A stretch of 6,542 nt of DNA, taken from Candidatus Sulfotelmatobacter sp. Its GTDB lineage: Bacteria; Acidobacteriota; Terriglobia; Terriglobales; Acidobacteriaceae. The number at the start of each line of letters is the position of its first letter. Positions within the stretch are counted from its first letter, which is position 1. The notes under the pieces are model-generated. The model worked only from the letters and a program-made list of their open reading frames with translations. It was not told the origin of the DNA and did not search any database. Below, piece by piece: positions 1-5,997 of this stretch. The translations under genes and the position numbers were made by a program. Location of the stretch: the NCBI GenBank assembly GCA_030040725.1, contig JASHTD010000578.1:1-6542 (forward strand). The letters are read 5' to 3'.

Positions 1-1
1 C

Positions 2-532
2 ACGGTCGCCTTACCCATCATGCGACGCCTCATGCAACAAACCGGCCTCACCTGCCATCTGGCGGTTCTCGATGGGCACGAAGCCGTTTATGTCGAAAAA
101 GTAGAACCCGAGACTTTCATCCGCATGGATACGTGGGTGGGCCGGCGCATGCGCGTGCACGCCACCAGTGTCGGTAAGGCAATCGTTGCCCACATCCCTG
201 CGGAACAACTGGAGGAGATTCTACGGAAAAGCGGCATGGAGAAACGCACTCCCAAAACCATCACTACCATTCCACGCTTGCTGAAAGAACTGGAAAAGGT
301 TCGCGACCAGGGCTACGCCGTCGACGATGAAGAAAACAACCTTGGCGCACGCTGCGTCGCGGCGCCTATTTTCGATGAGCAGGGTTCGATTGCAGCGAGC
401 CTGGGAATCAGCGGCACCACCCAGCAGGTAGGCCCGCAAACCATGCCGCGCATCGTGGAAGCCTTAAGGGACGCCGCACGACACATCTCTATGGGAATGG
501 GGTACCGGCCACGGCGCCACGGCATTACCTAA
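2..532 (+). CDS. IclR-family transcriptional regulator, C-terminal effector domain (5' end cut off)
   Basis: The reading frame is open from base 2 to the TAA at 530-532, giving 176 visible residues. The N-terminal winged helix-turn-helix expected of this family lies left of the window, so no start codon should be assigned here; the ATG at 20 is internal. The visible part is the IclR ligand-binding domain: a first strand with HLAVLDGHEAVYVEKVE, the conserved HATSVGKA turn (about visible residues 53-60), a helical insertion ending RDQGYAVDDEEN, and the signature LGARCVAAPIFD followed by GSIAASLGISG. IclR proteins are cytoplasmic dimers or tetramers that bind small carboxylates or aromatics and usually control a neighbouring catabolic gene. 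The next gene, 90 nt downstream on the same strand, is an arginine-type hydrolase and so a plausible target. The effector cannot be read from the sequence. Family assignment is firm; the specific role is unknown. Confidence 0.93.
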   Translation, partial: TVALPIMRRLMQQTGLTCHLAVLDGHEAVYVEKVEPETFIRMDTWVGRRMRVHATSVGKAIVAHIPAEQLEEILRKSGMEKRTPKTITTIPRLLKELEKVRDQGYAVDDEENNLGARCVAAPIFDEQGSIAASLGISGTTQQVGPQTMPRIVEALRDAARHISMGMGYRPRRHGIT

Positions 533-622
533 ATTCCGTGTCGCACATAAATTCGAAGTTAGAAGAAAGAACGGTGCGCCTCAGCTTGCCACAGGCAGCA
601 TTCCCTCGCTACCATTTCGCAG

Positions 623-1450
623 ATGACAAAACGAGTTTTATTGTGTCCTCCCACCCACTTTGACGTCGTCGACCAGAAGAACCCGTACATGTCGGCCAAC
701 GAATCCGTCGACCATCCCAAAGCCATGCAGCAATGGCAAGCTTTCTGTTCCGCTCTTGAACAGGCGGGATGCGAGATCGAGACAATTGCTCCGGTTCCCG
801 GCCTCGAGGACATGGTCTTCGCCGCCAACCAGGCTTTCGTCGGCCACGCCAAAGTTGGCAAGTTCATCGTCCCTGGCCGCATGGTGTTCGCTTCTCGCCA
901 GCGCGAGGTTCCTTACTATATCGACTGGTTTCGGCAGCGTGGATTTACCATCCTTGATCTAGGCCTGTCCGAAGACGAATATCTCGAAGGCCACGGCGAC
1001 CTGCTTTGGCATCCGGATGGATCGCGAGTTTACGCCGCCCATGGGTTTCGCTCCACCAAGAGCGGCATCGACAGTTTTCGCGAGGCCATGGCGAAGCTCG
1101 AAATTCCCGTGGTAGAGCTACGGCTGGTTGATCGCTTTTGCTACCACCTCGATACTTGCCTCTGTCCTTTGAACAACGAAGCTGTCCTGATTTTCCCCGG
1201 TGCGTACGACCCCGCATCGCTCGTCATCCTGCGCGGATTCTGGAAGCGGGTGCATGAACTCACTTGCGAAGAGGCTCACAAGTTTATGGGCAATGGAATC
1301 GTTTGCAATGGACGTTATCTCACCCCTTACCTCACACCCCACCTGGAGACGATCCTGGCTCAGGAAGGACTGACGCCCGTTGTTCTTGACACTTCAGAAT
1401 TCGAGAAGTCCGGCGGCAGTTTGTTTTGCATGAAGGCTTTCTTGCCGTAG
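623..1450 (+). CDS. Amidinotransferase-fold hydrolase, arginine dihydrolase (ArgZ/AgrE)-like or DDAH-like
   Basis: This 275-residue protein of the pentein (amidinotransferase/DDAH/arginine deiminase) superfamily is full length. The ATG at 623 opens MTKRVLLCPPTHFDVV, which matches the family's usual first strand (xxCPPxHFDV). No strong ribosome binding site precedes it and no better in-frame start exists upstream. The pentein catalytic set is visible: LEDMVFAANQAF (N69), the acidic turn LEGHGD (E122, D126), FCYHLDTCLCPL (catalytic His H175, D177), and the C-terminal nucleophile motif KSGGSLFCMKAFL (C269). From memory of cyanobacterial ArgZ, its Asn71 in DMVFTAN, which allows two successive hydrolyses of arginine to ornithine, CO2 and ammonia, aligns with N69 here; so do its N-terminal CPPDHYDV and its RFYHLDTCFCPL. 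This favours arginine dihydrolase over dimethylargininase or deiminase, but no fused ornithine cyclodeaminase domain is present. The protein is probably cytoplasmic. The IclR gene upstream may regulate it. The superfamily is certain; the substrate is inferred. Confidence 0.9.
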   Translation: MTKRVLLCPPTHFDVVDQKNPYMSANESVDHPKAMQQWQAFCSALEQAGCEIETIAPVPGLEDMVFAANQAFVGHAKVGKFIVPGRMVFASRQREVPYYIDWFRQRGFTILDLGLSEDEYLEGHGDLLWHPDGSRVYAAHGFRSTKSGIDSFREAMAKLEIPVVELRLVDRFCYHLDTCLCPLNNEAVLIFPGAYDPASLVILRGFWKRVHELTCEEAHKFMGNGIVCNGRYLTPYLTPHLETILAQEGLTPVVLDTSEFEKSGGSLFCMKAFLP

Positions 1451-1490
1451 CACGGGAAATTTGCGAGCTGACAAATCAAGCCTCAATCCT

Positions 1491-2036
1491 TCAATGCACT
1501 GTGGCCGCCGTCACCGCCAGAGCCAGCCCAATCACGCTGAGCACAATCCCGGCATGCCAGAAAAACCTCCGTCCGGACAGCAAGGTAATCGAAGTAATTA
1601 CCAATCCAATCTCAAGGAACACTTCAGCTAGATCGTAACGGTCAGCTCGACCTCTTTCCGTGGCAACTTCGCGTTCGAGATCGCGCGCTTTCTCCTGAAT
1701 CTCCTCTTTTTCTTTCTTGTAGCGCTCTGCTTCCTGCGATGATTTGTCGTGAAAAGTCGACATGGCTCCCGCGTCTTTGCTTGTCGCAGCAGCGGCAAAA
1801 TCGGCAAACAGCTCATCCTGATGTTCGCGAATATTTTTCGCCTGATAGTACGCCCACTGATCGGAGGCCTTTGCTTGCAGCACGACTTCCTCTGTATGTG
1901 CGCGGTGTCCGAGCAGTGAAACGACCGCGACCAGCACTGCCAGCACTGCCATGGTCAACGAAACCGGTGCCAGGCTGGGATCGTGGTGCGCGTGTTCGGC
2001 GTGTTCTTTGAGTTCTTCGAGTTCGTCTGCGCTCAT
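1491..2036 (-). CDS. DUF4337-family membrane protein with coiled coil
   Basis: The 181-residue product starts at an ATG (2034-2036) with GGAG (plus-strand 2043-2046) 6 nt upstream, which supports this start. The order is: an acidic, His-rich cytoplasm-like head (ELEELKEHAEHAHHD, residues 5-19); a hydrophobic segment about 25-43; the segment SDQWAYYQAKNIREHQ (58-73), which I recognise as typical of DUF4337; a charged predicted coiled coil about 98-132 rich in K and E; and two closing membrane segments about 137-154 and 159-179. It is therefore a likely three-pass inner-membrane protein with a soluble helical loop. No enzymatic motif is visible and the family's function is unknown to me. A 9-bp tandem duplication (CAGCACTGC twice, 1932-1949) encodes part of the first membrane segment. 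It converges with the amidinotransferase-fold gene (40 nt between stops) and lies 158 nt downstream of yjbQ on the same strand. Confidence 0.85.
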   Translation of the reverse strand: MSADELEELKEHAEHAHHDPSLAPVSLTMAVLAVLVAVVSLLGHRAHTEEVVLQAKASDQWAYYQAKNIREHQDELFADFAAAATSKDAGAMSTFHDKSSQEAERYKKEKEEIQEKARDLEREVATERGRADRYDLAEVFLEIGLVITSITLLSGRRFFWHAGIVLSVIGLALAVTAATVH

Positions 2037-2042
2037 GGATCG

Positions 2043-2046
2043 CTCC
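2043..2046 (-). promoter_or_regulatory. Ribosome binding site for the DUF4337 gene
   Basis: On the minus strand this reads GGAG, with 6 nt separating it from the ATG at 2036. It fixes the start of the 181-residue protein. Confidence 0.6.
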
Positions 2047-2081
2047 GGATCTGCGTCGCGAATTGAATCAACAAGCCCACG

Positions 2082-2110
2082 ATGTTACGGATTCCCGCTG
2101 ATTCAAGCAA
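2082..2110 (-). promoter_or_regulatory. Candidate sigma-70 type promoter for the DUF4337 gene
   Basis: On the minus strand there is a TTGCTT -35 box (2105-2110), a 17-bp spacer and a TAACAT -10 box (2082-2087). The predicted transcript would start near 2075, about 39 nt before the ATG at 2036. Spacing and boxes are good, but this is read by eye. It suggests that the DUF4337 gene can be expressed independently of yjbQ upstream. Confidence 0.4.
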
Positions 2111-2148
2111 GTGCAGCCTGCTATTCGGTCGCATGTGGATCAACGTTT

Positions 2149-2186
2149 ACCGATGACGACTGGCAACTGACTACCGATCACCGATC
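2149..2186. repeat. Degenerate tandem heptamer array
   Basis: The plus strand reads as 7-bp units: ACCGATG, a 3-nt break (ACG), then ACTGGCA, ACTGACT, ACCGATC, ACCGATC. The pattern is roughly AC-pyrimidine-G-purine-NN, and the last two units are identical. It lies 8 nt beyond the yjbQ stop codon, between yjbQ and the DUF4337 gene and on the upstream side of that gene's candidate promoter. It resembles short tandemly repeated heptamer sequences known from cyanobacteria and other bacteria; the comparison is from memory. Confidence 0.6.
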
Positions 2187-2194
2187 CCGCTTTT

Positions 2195-2608
2195 CTATTC
2201 TCCCATTACTTTTACAATTACTCGCTTGTCGCGCTGCCCGTCGAACTCCGCATAGAAAATTCTTTGCCAGGTGCCGAAATCCAACTTACCCGCCGTGATC
2301 GGCACGATGACTTCGTGATGAATCAGCAGCGCCTTCAAATGCGAATCGCCATTGTCTTCGCCCGTCTCATGATGCTTGTAGTTTTTTCGAAACGGCGCGA
2401 GATGCTCCAGCCACTCATCGATATCTTCAATGAGTCCGCTCTCATTGTCATTCACGTACACTCCCGCTGTAATGTGCATGGCCGAAACCAGCACCATGCC
2501 CTCTTTGACTCCGCTTTTGCGGACAATCTCTTCCACTTGGGGCGTAATGTGTACGTAAGCTCGATGCGTCTTGGTGTGAAACTTCAAATATTCCGTTGTA
2601 ACTTTCAT
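2195..2608 (-). CDS. yjbQ: YjbQ/UPF0047 family protein (secondary thiamine-phosphate synthase-type)
   Basis: The 137-residue protein starts at ATG 2608 and opens MKVTTEYLKF, the usual family N-terminus. AGGAGC (2616-2621, minus strand) sits about 7 nt upstream, so I reject the TTG at 2632, which would add 8 residues across the ribosome binding site. Family marks are present in order: ITPQVEEIVRKSGVKEG (21-37), VSAMHITAGVYVNDNE (41-56, with H45 and N53/N55), the polar HHETGEDNGDSHLKA stretch (79-93), and the C-terminal signature KLDFGTWQRIFYAEFDG (108-124) followed by KRVIVKVMGE. YjbQ proteins form small cytoplasmic trimers. The name comes from weak thiamine-phosphate synthase activity, and the physiological role is not settled. 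No thiamine riboswitch is visible upstream. Length is normal for the family and all conserved positions I can recall are present. Confidence 0.95.
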   Translation of the reverse strand: MKVTTEYLKFHTKTHRAYVHITPQVEEIVRKSGVKEGMVLVSAMHITAGVYVNDNESGLIEDIDEWLEHLAPFRKNYKHHETGEDNGDSHLKALLIHHEVIVPITAGKLDFGTWQRIFYAEFDGQRDKRVIVKVMGE

Positions 2609-2615
2609 AAAAGGC

Positions 2616-2621
2616 GCTCCT
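2616..2621 (-). promoter_or_regulatory. Ribosome binding site that decides the yjbQ start
   Basis: On the minus strand this reads AGGAGC, with GGAG 8 nt before the ATG at 2608. It lies inside the region a longer TTG-initiated frame (2632) would translate, so it selects the shorter 137-residue product. Confidence 0.7.
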
Positions 2622-2631
2622 GCGTAGCTCA

Positions 2632-2637
2632 ATTTTA
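2632..2637 (-). promoter_or_regulatory. Candidate -10 element for yjbQ
   Basis: On the minus strand this reads TAAAAT, preceded by a partial extended motif (TTGGC). A clear -35 at the right distance is missing (TTGCTT is only 14 bp away). Transcription from here would leave a leader of about 17 nt with the ribosome binding site near its start. Weak call. Confidence 0.25.
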
Positions 2638-2830
2638 GCCAAGCGCGGCCAAAGCAACCTGGCGAGTACCGCTAAACGGCGCGCATCATTTGCGACACAT
2701 CAATTCGTGCATCCGACGCTCATCCGTTGCAAATCCGAACCTGAGAACCATTAGGCATTACGTCAGTAACTCTATTTTCGCTGCAGATCACAGAAATCCG
2801 CGCAATCTTGCGGCATACTCGCATTGACTT

Positions 2831-2836
2831 GGGAGG
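2831..2836 (+). promoter_or_regulatory. Ribosome binding site that decides the start of the small membrane protein
   Basis: The sequence GGGAGG lies 5 nt before the GTG at 2842. A TTG at 2824 in the same frame would place this strong site inside the coding region, so the GTG is preferred. Confidence 0.6.
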
Positions 2837-2841
2837 TTGCG

Positions 2842-3066
2842 GTGCCGTTTCGTCTGGATTATCTATCCTGCATTCTTACGATTGCTTCGACCCTTCTGCT
2901 GGGAAAACGCTGCTGGGAGGGCTGGATTCTTGCGGCCGTCAACAGTGCGGTAGTGTGCGTGATCGGATTTCGCACCGCGCAGTTTGGTTTTATTCCGGCC
3001 AATGTTTTCTGCATCGGCCTCTACGCGGTGAACCTTCGCTCCTGGCGCAGGCCCGAAATTCACTGA
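2842..3066 (+). CDS. Small three-segment membrane protein, PnuC/SemiSWEET-like in outline
   Basis: The 74-residue product starts at GTG 2842, with GGGAGG 5 nt upstream; a TTG at 2824 gives 80 residues but has no comparable site. Three hydrophobic stretches are visible: about 5-20 (LDYLSCILTIASTLLL), 28-42 (WILAAVNSAVVCVIG) and 51-65 (IPANVFCIGLYAVNL), joined by short basic or polar loops and ending RSWRRPEIH. I do not recognise a named family with certainty. A Trp and Asn in the second helix (W28, N34) and a P-x-N pattern in the third (P52, A53, N54) recall the three-helix unit of PnuC-type vitamin transporters and SemiSWEET sugar transporters. That is inference from pattern only. It is divergent from yjbQ, with 233 bp between the starts. 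Clear membrane character and a strong ribosome binding site support a real gene despite its size. Confidence 0.75.
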   Translation: MPFRLDYLSCILTIASTLLLGKRCWEGWILAAVNSAVVCVIGFRTAQFGFIPANVFCIGLYAVNLRSWRRPEIH

Positions 3067-3098
3067 CCCGGGATTCACGAAAGGGCTAGGAGAGATGC

Positions 3099-3129
3099 CC
3101 CACGTCCCGCCGCATCTTCAGGACATGGG
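3099..3129 (-). terminator. Possible hairpin downstream of ftsK
   Basis: Arms 3099-3107 and 3121-3129 pair over 9 positions. On the minus strand the one non-Watson-Crick position is a G-U wobble, whereas on the plus strand it is a C-A mismatch, so the structure fits the ftsK transcript better. It lies about 20 nt past the ftsK stop. There is a 13-nt loop and no U tract follows, so it is not a classical intrinsic terminator. Confidence 0.25.
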
Positions 3130-3149
3130 AATGAAGAAACGCGGGCGCG

Positions 3150-5582
3150 CTACCGCATGCTTTCTTCGATCTCCGAAATCCAGCCCGGTCGCTTGAGTAC
3201 CTCGCGCGGCTTCGGGCCATCGGCAGCGCCGACGATGCCATCCTGCTCCATGAGATCGATTAGATGAGCGGCGCGACCATACCCAATTCTCAACCGCCGC
3301 TGCAGCAGGGAAGTGGAAGCCTTGCCGAATTCCACCACCAGCTTCACCGCATCCTGATAGAGCGGATCGTCTTCGCCGCCTCCATCCACCGCTCCTTCGC
3401 TGCTCTCCGAACTGCTCCCAGCTTCGCGCTCTTCCTTCGGCGGCTCCAGGAATTGCTCCTCATATTCCGCCGAGCCCTGCTGCTTCCAGAATTCGACCAC
3501 CGCGGCGATTTCTTTTTCCGTGACCAGTGGCGCATGCAGCCGGTGCACCCGCGCCGATCCTGACGGCAAATAAAGCATGTCGCCCTTGCCCAGCAGCGCC
3601 TCGGCTCCATTGGAATCGAGAATGGTTCGCGAGTCGACCTTCGTCGCCACACGGAACGAAATCCTCGCTGGAAAATTGGCCTTGATCAATCCCGTAATCA
3701 CATCGACGCTAGGCCTTTGGGTCGCTAAGACCAGGTGAATGCCTACCGCGCGCGCCATCTGCGCGAGACGCGTGATCGACTCTTCCACGTTCGACGAATC
3801 GAGCATCATCAAATCAGCCAGCTCGTCGATGATGATCACGATGTAAGGAATCGGCTTGTCGTCGGAATCTTCCTCGAACAAACTTGGCGTTGCGCCGGTA
3901 TCGAAGAGCCGGTTGTACTGGTCGATATTGCGGACACCTTTGGCCGCCAGCAACTTCAGGCGCCGCTCCATCTCGCGCACGGCATTGCGCAGCGCATTCG
4001 CGGCCAGCTTCGGCTCGGTGATGATCGGCGTATACAAATGCGGCACGCCTTCGTAATTTCCCAGCTCCAGACGCTTTGGATCGACCAGAATGAGCCGCAC
4101 TTGGTCCGGCGTCGCCTTGTACAGAATCGACATGATGAACGCATTAATCGCCACGCTCTTGCCGGAGCCAGTCGATCCGGCAATCAGTAAGTGCGGCATG
4201 CCGTTCAGATCTGCGGTGACGATGCGTCCATTGATGTCCTTGCCCATCGCCATCGTCAGCTTCGATTTCGAGCCCATAAACTCCTGCGACTCGATGTTCT
4301 CCCGCAGCCAGATGATCTCCCGCTCGCGATTCGGCACCTGAATGCCAACCGTTGATTTTCCCGGCATGCGCTCGATCAGGATGCTCTCTGCTTTCAGCGC
4401 AAGGCAGAGATCATCCGTCAGATTGGTAATCCGGCTGTACTTGATCCCCGCATCCGGTTTGAATTCGAAAGTCGTAACCACCGGCCCGGGATTGATCTGC
4501 GTGATCTGCCCGTGCACATCGAACTCCGCATATTTTTCCGTCAGCACCTGCGCCAGCAATTTCAGTTCATCGGCATCCACTGCCTGCTGCTCATCGGGAC
4601 GCTGCAGCAAACTGCTCGAAGGCAGCTTGTAGCCGCCGGCGATTTTCGGCATGGTCGTCTTTGCCTTGTGATCGCTGTCGGCGCGCTCTGTAACCTCCGG
4701 CTCTGTCATGCTGAGCGAAGAATGATCTCGCGCAGCGAGATCATTCGCAGTCGAAGCATCCCTACCCGCGGCGCTCAGGTCGGGATCGTGCAATATCCCG
4801 CCGGTCGCCGGACGTTCCTCCTCAAACATCCTTTCAATCCCCGTCCGCCGGGGCTCTGCCGTTTTCTCCGACGAAGCCGCGACACCCGATCGCGCAATCA
4901 TTTGTGTCTTGACCACCGGCTTCGAAATCCTGCGCTTCTCCAATTCTTTCTGCTGCTTCCGCTTCAGCCTCTCTTGCCGCCAATCTTCATAGCGGTTCCA
5001 CAGCGCCGTCGTAAAAGCAAAGCGGGTCGGTATCCAGAGTTGTACGGTGGAAAACGAAAATGCAGTCGTGAGGTAGAGCGCCACGGCAAGCACGCTGGCG
5101 CAAACCAGATAGGCTCCCGTCAAATTCAAATAGTGAATGAATACATCGCCGACGATTCGTCCGATAAGGCCCTCGATCGGAATCACGCTCAGCCAGCGCA
5201 AATGCCCCGGCAGTAGCGCCAGCAAAGCCGGAACGAAAACCAGCAGCCAGATTCCGCCCAGCGTCTTCGCCACCGGAGATTGGACCTTCCGCGACGCGAA
5301 CCAGCGCATTCCCATTACGCCCAGAAATACCGGTAGGAGAAATGCTCCGATGCCGAAGGATTGCAGCATCAGATCGGAAATAATCGCTCCTACCAGGCCA
5401 ATCCAGTTACGCGCCACATGAGTTCCGGTGAGAACTGACGCGCTGTTCAGCGAAGGATCGAGCGGCGAATACGAAGCCAGCGCAAGGAAAAGGAGGAGCG
5501 CGGAGACGCACAACAGGAACCCGACCAGCTCATTCAGCCGCCGGTTCGCCGTGGGCGAGAAAGCATTTTCTAGCAGACGCAT
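3150..5582 (-). CDS. ftsK: FtsK/SpoIIIE-family DNA translocase
   Basis: The 810-residue protein starts at ATG 5582 and opens MRLLENAFSPTANRRLNELVGF. A TTG 42 nt upstream (5624) would add 14 residues that do not look like family sequence. Neither start has a clear ribosome binding site. An N-terminal membrane domain has hydrophobic segments at about 20-36, 60-76, 78-94, 108-125 and 154-176, which fits four or five passes. A charged, low-complexity linker (about 194-321) precedes the alpha/beta motor: Walker A GSTGSGKS (469-476, K475), Walker B YIVIIIDE (D586, E587), then LATQRPSVDVITG and FRVATKVDSRTILD. An acidic Ser/Gly-rich stretch (about 713-739) leads to the winged-helix gamma domain (about 738-800, KASTSLLQRRLRIGYGRAA), which in relatives reads polar DNA motifs and contacts XerCD. 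The protein is anchored at the septum and pumps chromosomal DNA during division. Oddity: residues 274-293 are encoded by a palindromic repeat-like element. Confidence 0.97.
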   Translation of the reverse strand: MRLLENAFSPTANRRLNELVGFLLCVSALLLFLALASYSPLDPSLNSASVLTGTHVARNWIGLVGAIISDLMLQSFGIGAFLLPVFLGVMGMRWFASRKVQSPVAKTLGGIWLLVFVPALLALLPGHLRWLSVIPIEGLIGRIVGDVFIHYLNLTGAYLVCASVLAVALYLTTAFSFSTVQLWIPTRFAFTTALWNRYEDWRQERLKRKQQKELEKRRISKPVVKTQMIARSGVAASSEKTAEPRRTGIERMFEEERPATGGILHDPDLSAAGRDASTANDLAARDHSSLSMTEPEVTERADSDHKAKTTMPKIAGGYKLPSSSLLQRPDEQQAVDADELKLLAQVLTEKYAEFDVHGQITQINPGPVVTTFEFKPDAGIKYSRITNLTDDLCLALKAESILIERMPGKSTVGIQVPNREREIIWLRENIESQEFMGSKSKLTMAMGKDINGRIVTADLNGMPHLLIAGSTGSGKSVAINAFIMSILYKATPDQVRLILVDPKRLELGNYEGVPHLYTPIITEPKLAANALRNAVREMERRLKLLAAKGVRNIDQYNRLFDTGATPSLFEEDSDDKPIPYIVIIIDELADLMMLDSSNVEESITRLAQMARAVGIHLVLATQRPSVDVITGLIKANFPARISFRVATKVDSRTILDSNGAEALLGKGDMLYLPSGSARVHRLHAPLVTEKEIAAVVEFWKQQGSAEYEEQFLEPPKEEREAGSSSESSEGAVDGGGEDDPLYQDAVKLVVEFGKASTSLLQRRLRIGYGRAAHLIDLMEQDGIVGAADGPKPREVLKRPGWISEIEESMR
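4704..4763. repeat. REP-like palindromic element inserted in frame in the ftsK linker
   Basis: This 60-bp element begins TGTCATGCTGAGCGAAG and ends CGCAGTCGAAGCATCCCT. Its core is a perfect 11-bp inverted repeat, AATGATCTCGC (4721-4731) and GCGAGATCATT (4735-4745), around a GCA loop. An outer pair, ATGCT (4708-4712) and AGCAT (4755-4759), encloses it. The element matches the dispersed GTCATGCTGAGCGAAG-type intergenic repeats I remember from acidobacterial genomes (unverified). It occupies exactly 20 codons (FtsK residues 274-293) and carries no stop in the ftsK frame. Confidence 0.75.
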
Positions 5583-5643
5583 TGGGGCCGTTGTTGCACG
5601 GCGGCAAACCTGTCCGTGGCGCAAATCGGCCAGAGCAAAGTCA

Positions 5644-5671
5644 TTATTACAAGAACCTCAGGGCAGGGCAA
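5644..5671 (-). promoter_or_regulatory. Candidate promoter of ftsK
   Basis: On the minus strand there is a TTGCCC -35 box (5666-5671), a 16-bp spacer and a TAATAA -10 box (5644-5649). The transcript would start near 5637, leaving a leader of about 55 nt before the ATG at 5582. The -35 overlaps a GGGCAGGG octamer on the plus strand. Confidence 0.4.
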
Positions 5672-5771
5672 TGGCGGAATCGGCTAGGGGTGTTGAATTG
5701 GATGCGGGTGAATAATTTGGTTGGGGACAGGGTATTTACTGACGCCGCAACCACCATCGGACCTTGACTCT

Positions 5772-5824
5772 TGTCATTCCGACGCGCGACGCCGAACAAA
5801 GAAGGCGGAGCCAGGAGGAATCTG
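5772..5824. repeat. Palindromic repeat element of the TGTCATTCC...GGAATCT type
   Basis: The element starts TGTC followed by ATTCC (5776-5780) and closes with GGAAT (5817-5821) then CTG. An inner CGCC/GGCG pair is possible (about 5790-5806). Its architecture copies the element inside ftsK (TGTC, arm, core, complementary arm, C), with different but still complementary arms. Similar TGTCATTCC...AGGAATCTGC sequences are, from memory, dispersed in acidobacterial intergenic regions. Confidence 0.6.
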
Positions 5825-5865
5825 CTGTTGGGGGGCTGGCCCATCCTTTCCCGACACGGGGTTGC

Positions 5866-5899
5866 CCCACCCTTGTCGCGCTTTTTGCGACAGGGTGGG
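5866..5899. repeat. GC-rich hairpin, CCCACCCTTGTCGC / GCGACAGGGTGGG
   Basis: The left arm 5866-5879 pairs with the right arm 5887-5899 over 13 bp with one bulged T and a 7-nt loop (GCTTTTT). No U tract follows on either strand, so it looks like a repeat palindrome rather than an intrinsic terminator. Confidence 0.7.
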
Positions 5900-5953
5900 T
5901 ACGATCCTACCGATTACAATCCGCAGAAATGCGCGTGAAGAATCGAATGTCCA

Positions 5954-5970
5954 GCGCCGGCCCGCGGCGC
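5954..5970. repeat. Short GC palindrome
   Basis: GCGCCG (5954-5959) and CGGCGC (5965-5970) form a perfect 6-bp stem with a 5-nt loop. It stands between the two CCCACCC-type hairpins. Confidence 0.45.
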
Positions 5971-5997
5971 GAAATCACGTGTGGGCGAACAAATGAT

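Noticed and set aside
1459..1476. A weak ATTTG/CAAAT hairpin between the convergent amidinotransferase-fold and DUF4337 genes
   Set aside because: It has only 5 AT-rich pairs with an 8-nt loop and no U tract; too weak to call a terminator.
2727..2755. A possible promoter for the small membrane protein (TTGCAA, then ATTAGG after 17 bp)
   Set aside because: The -10 match is poor and the leader would be about 80 nt; nothing else supports it.
4512..5216. A 234-codon open frame antisense to ftsK
   Set aside because: It lies wholly opposite a well-conserved FtsK coding sequence. Its translation is rich in Arg, Leu and His with no recognisable motif, as expected for a shadow of a GC-rich gene.
5583..5624. 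An upstream TTG start extending FtsK by 14 residues
   Set aside because: The added residues (RHGQVCRRATTAP) are not family-like, no ribosome binding site precedes the TTG, and the ATG at 5582 begins a typical FtsK N-terminus.
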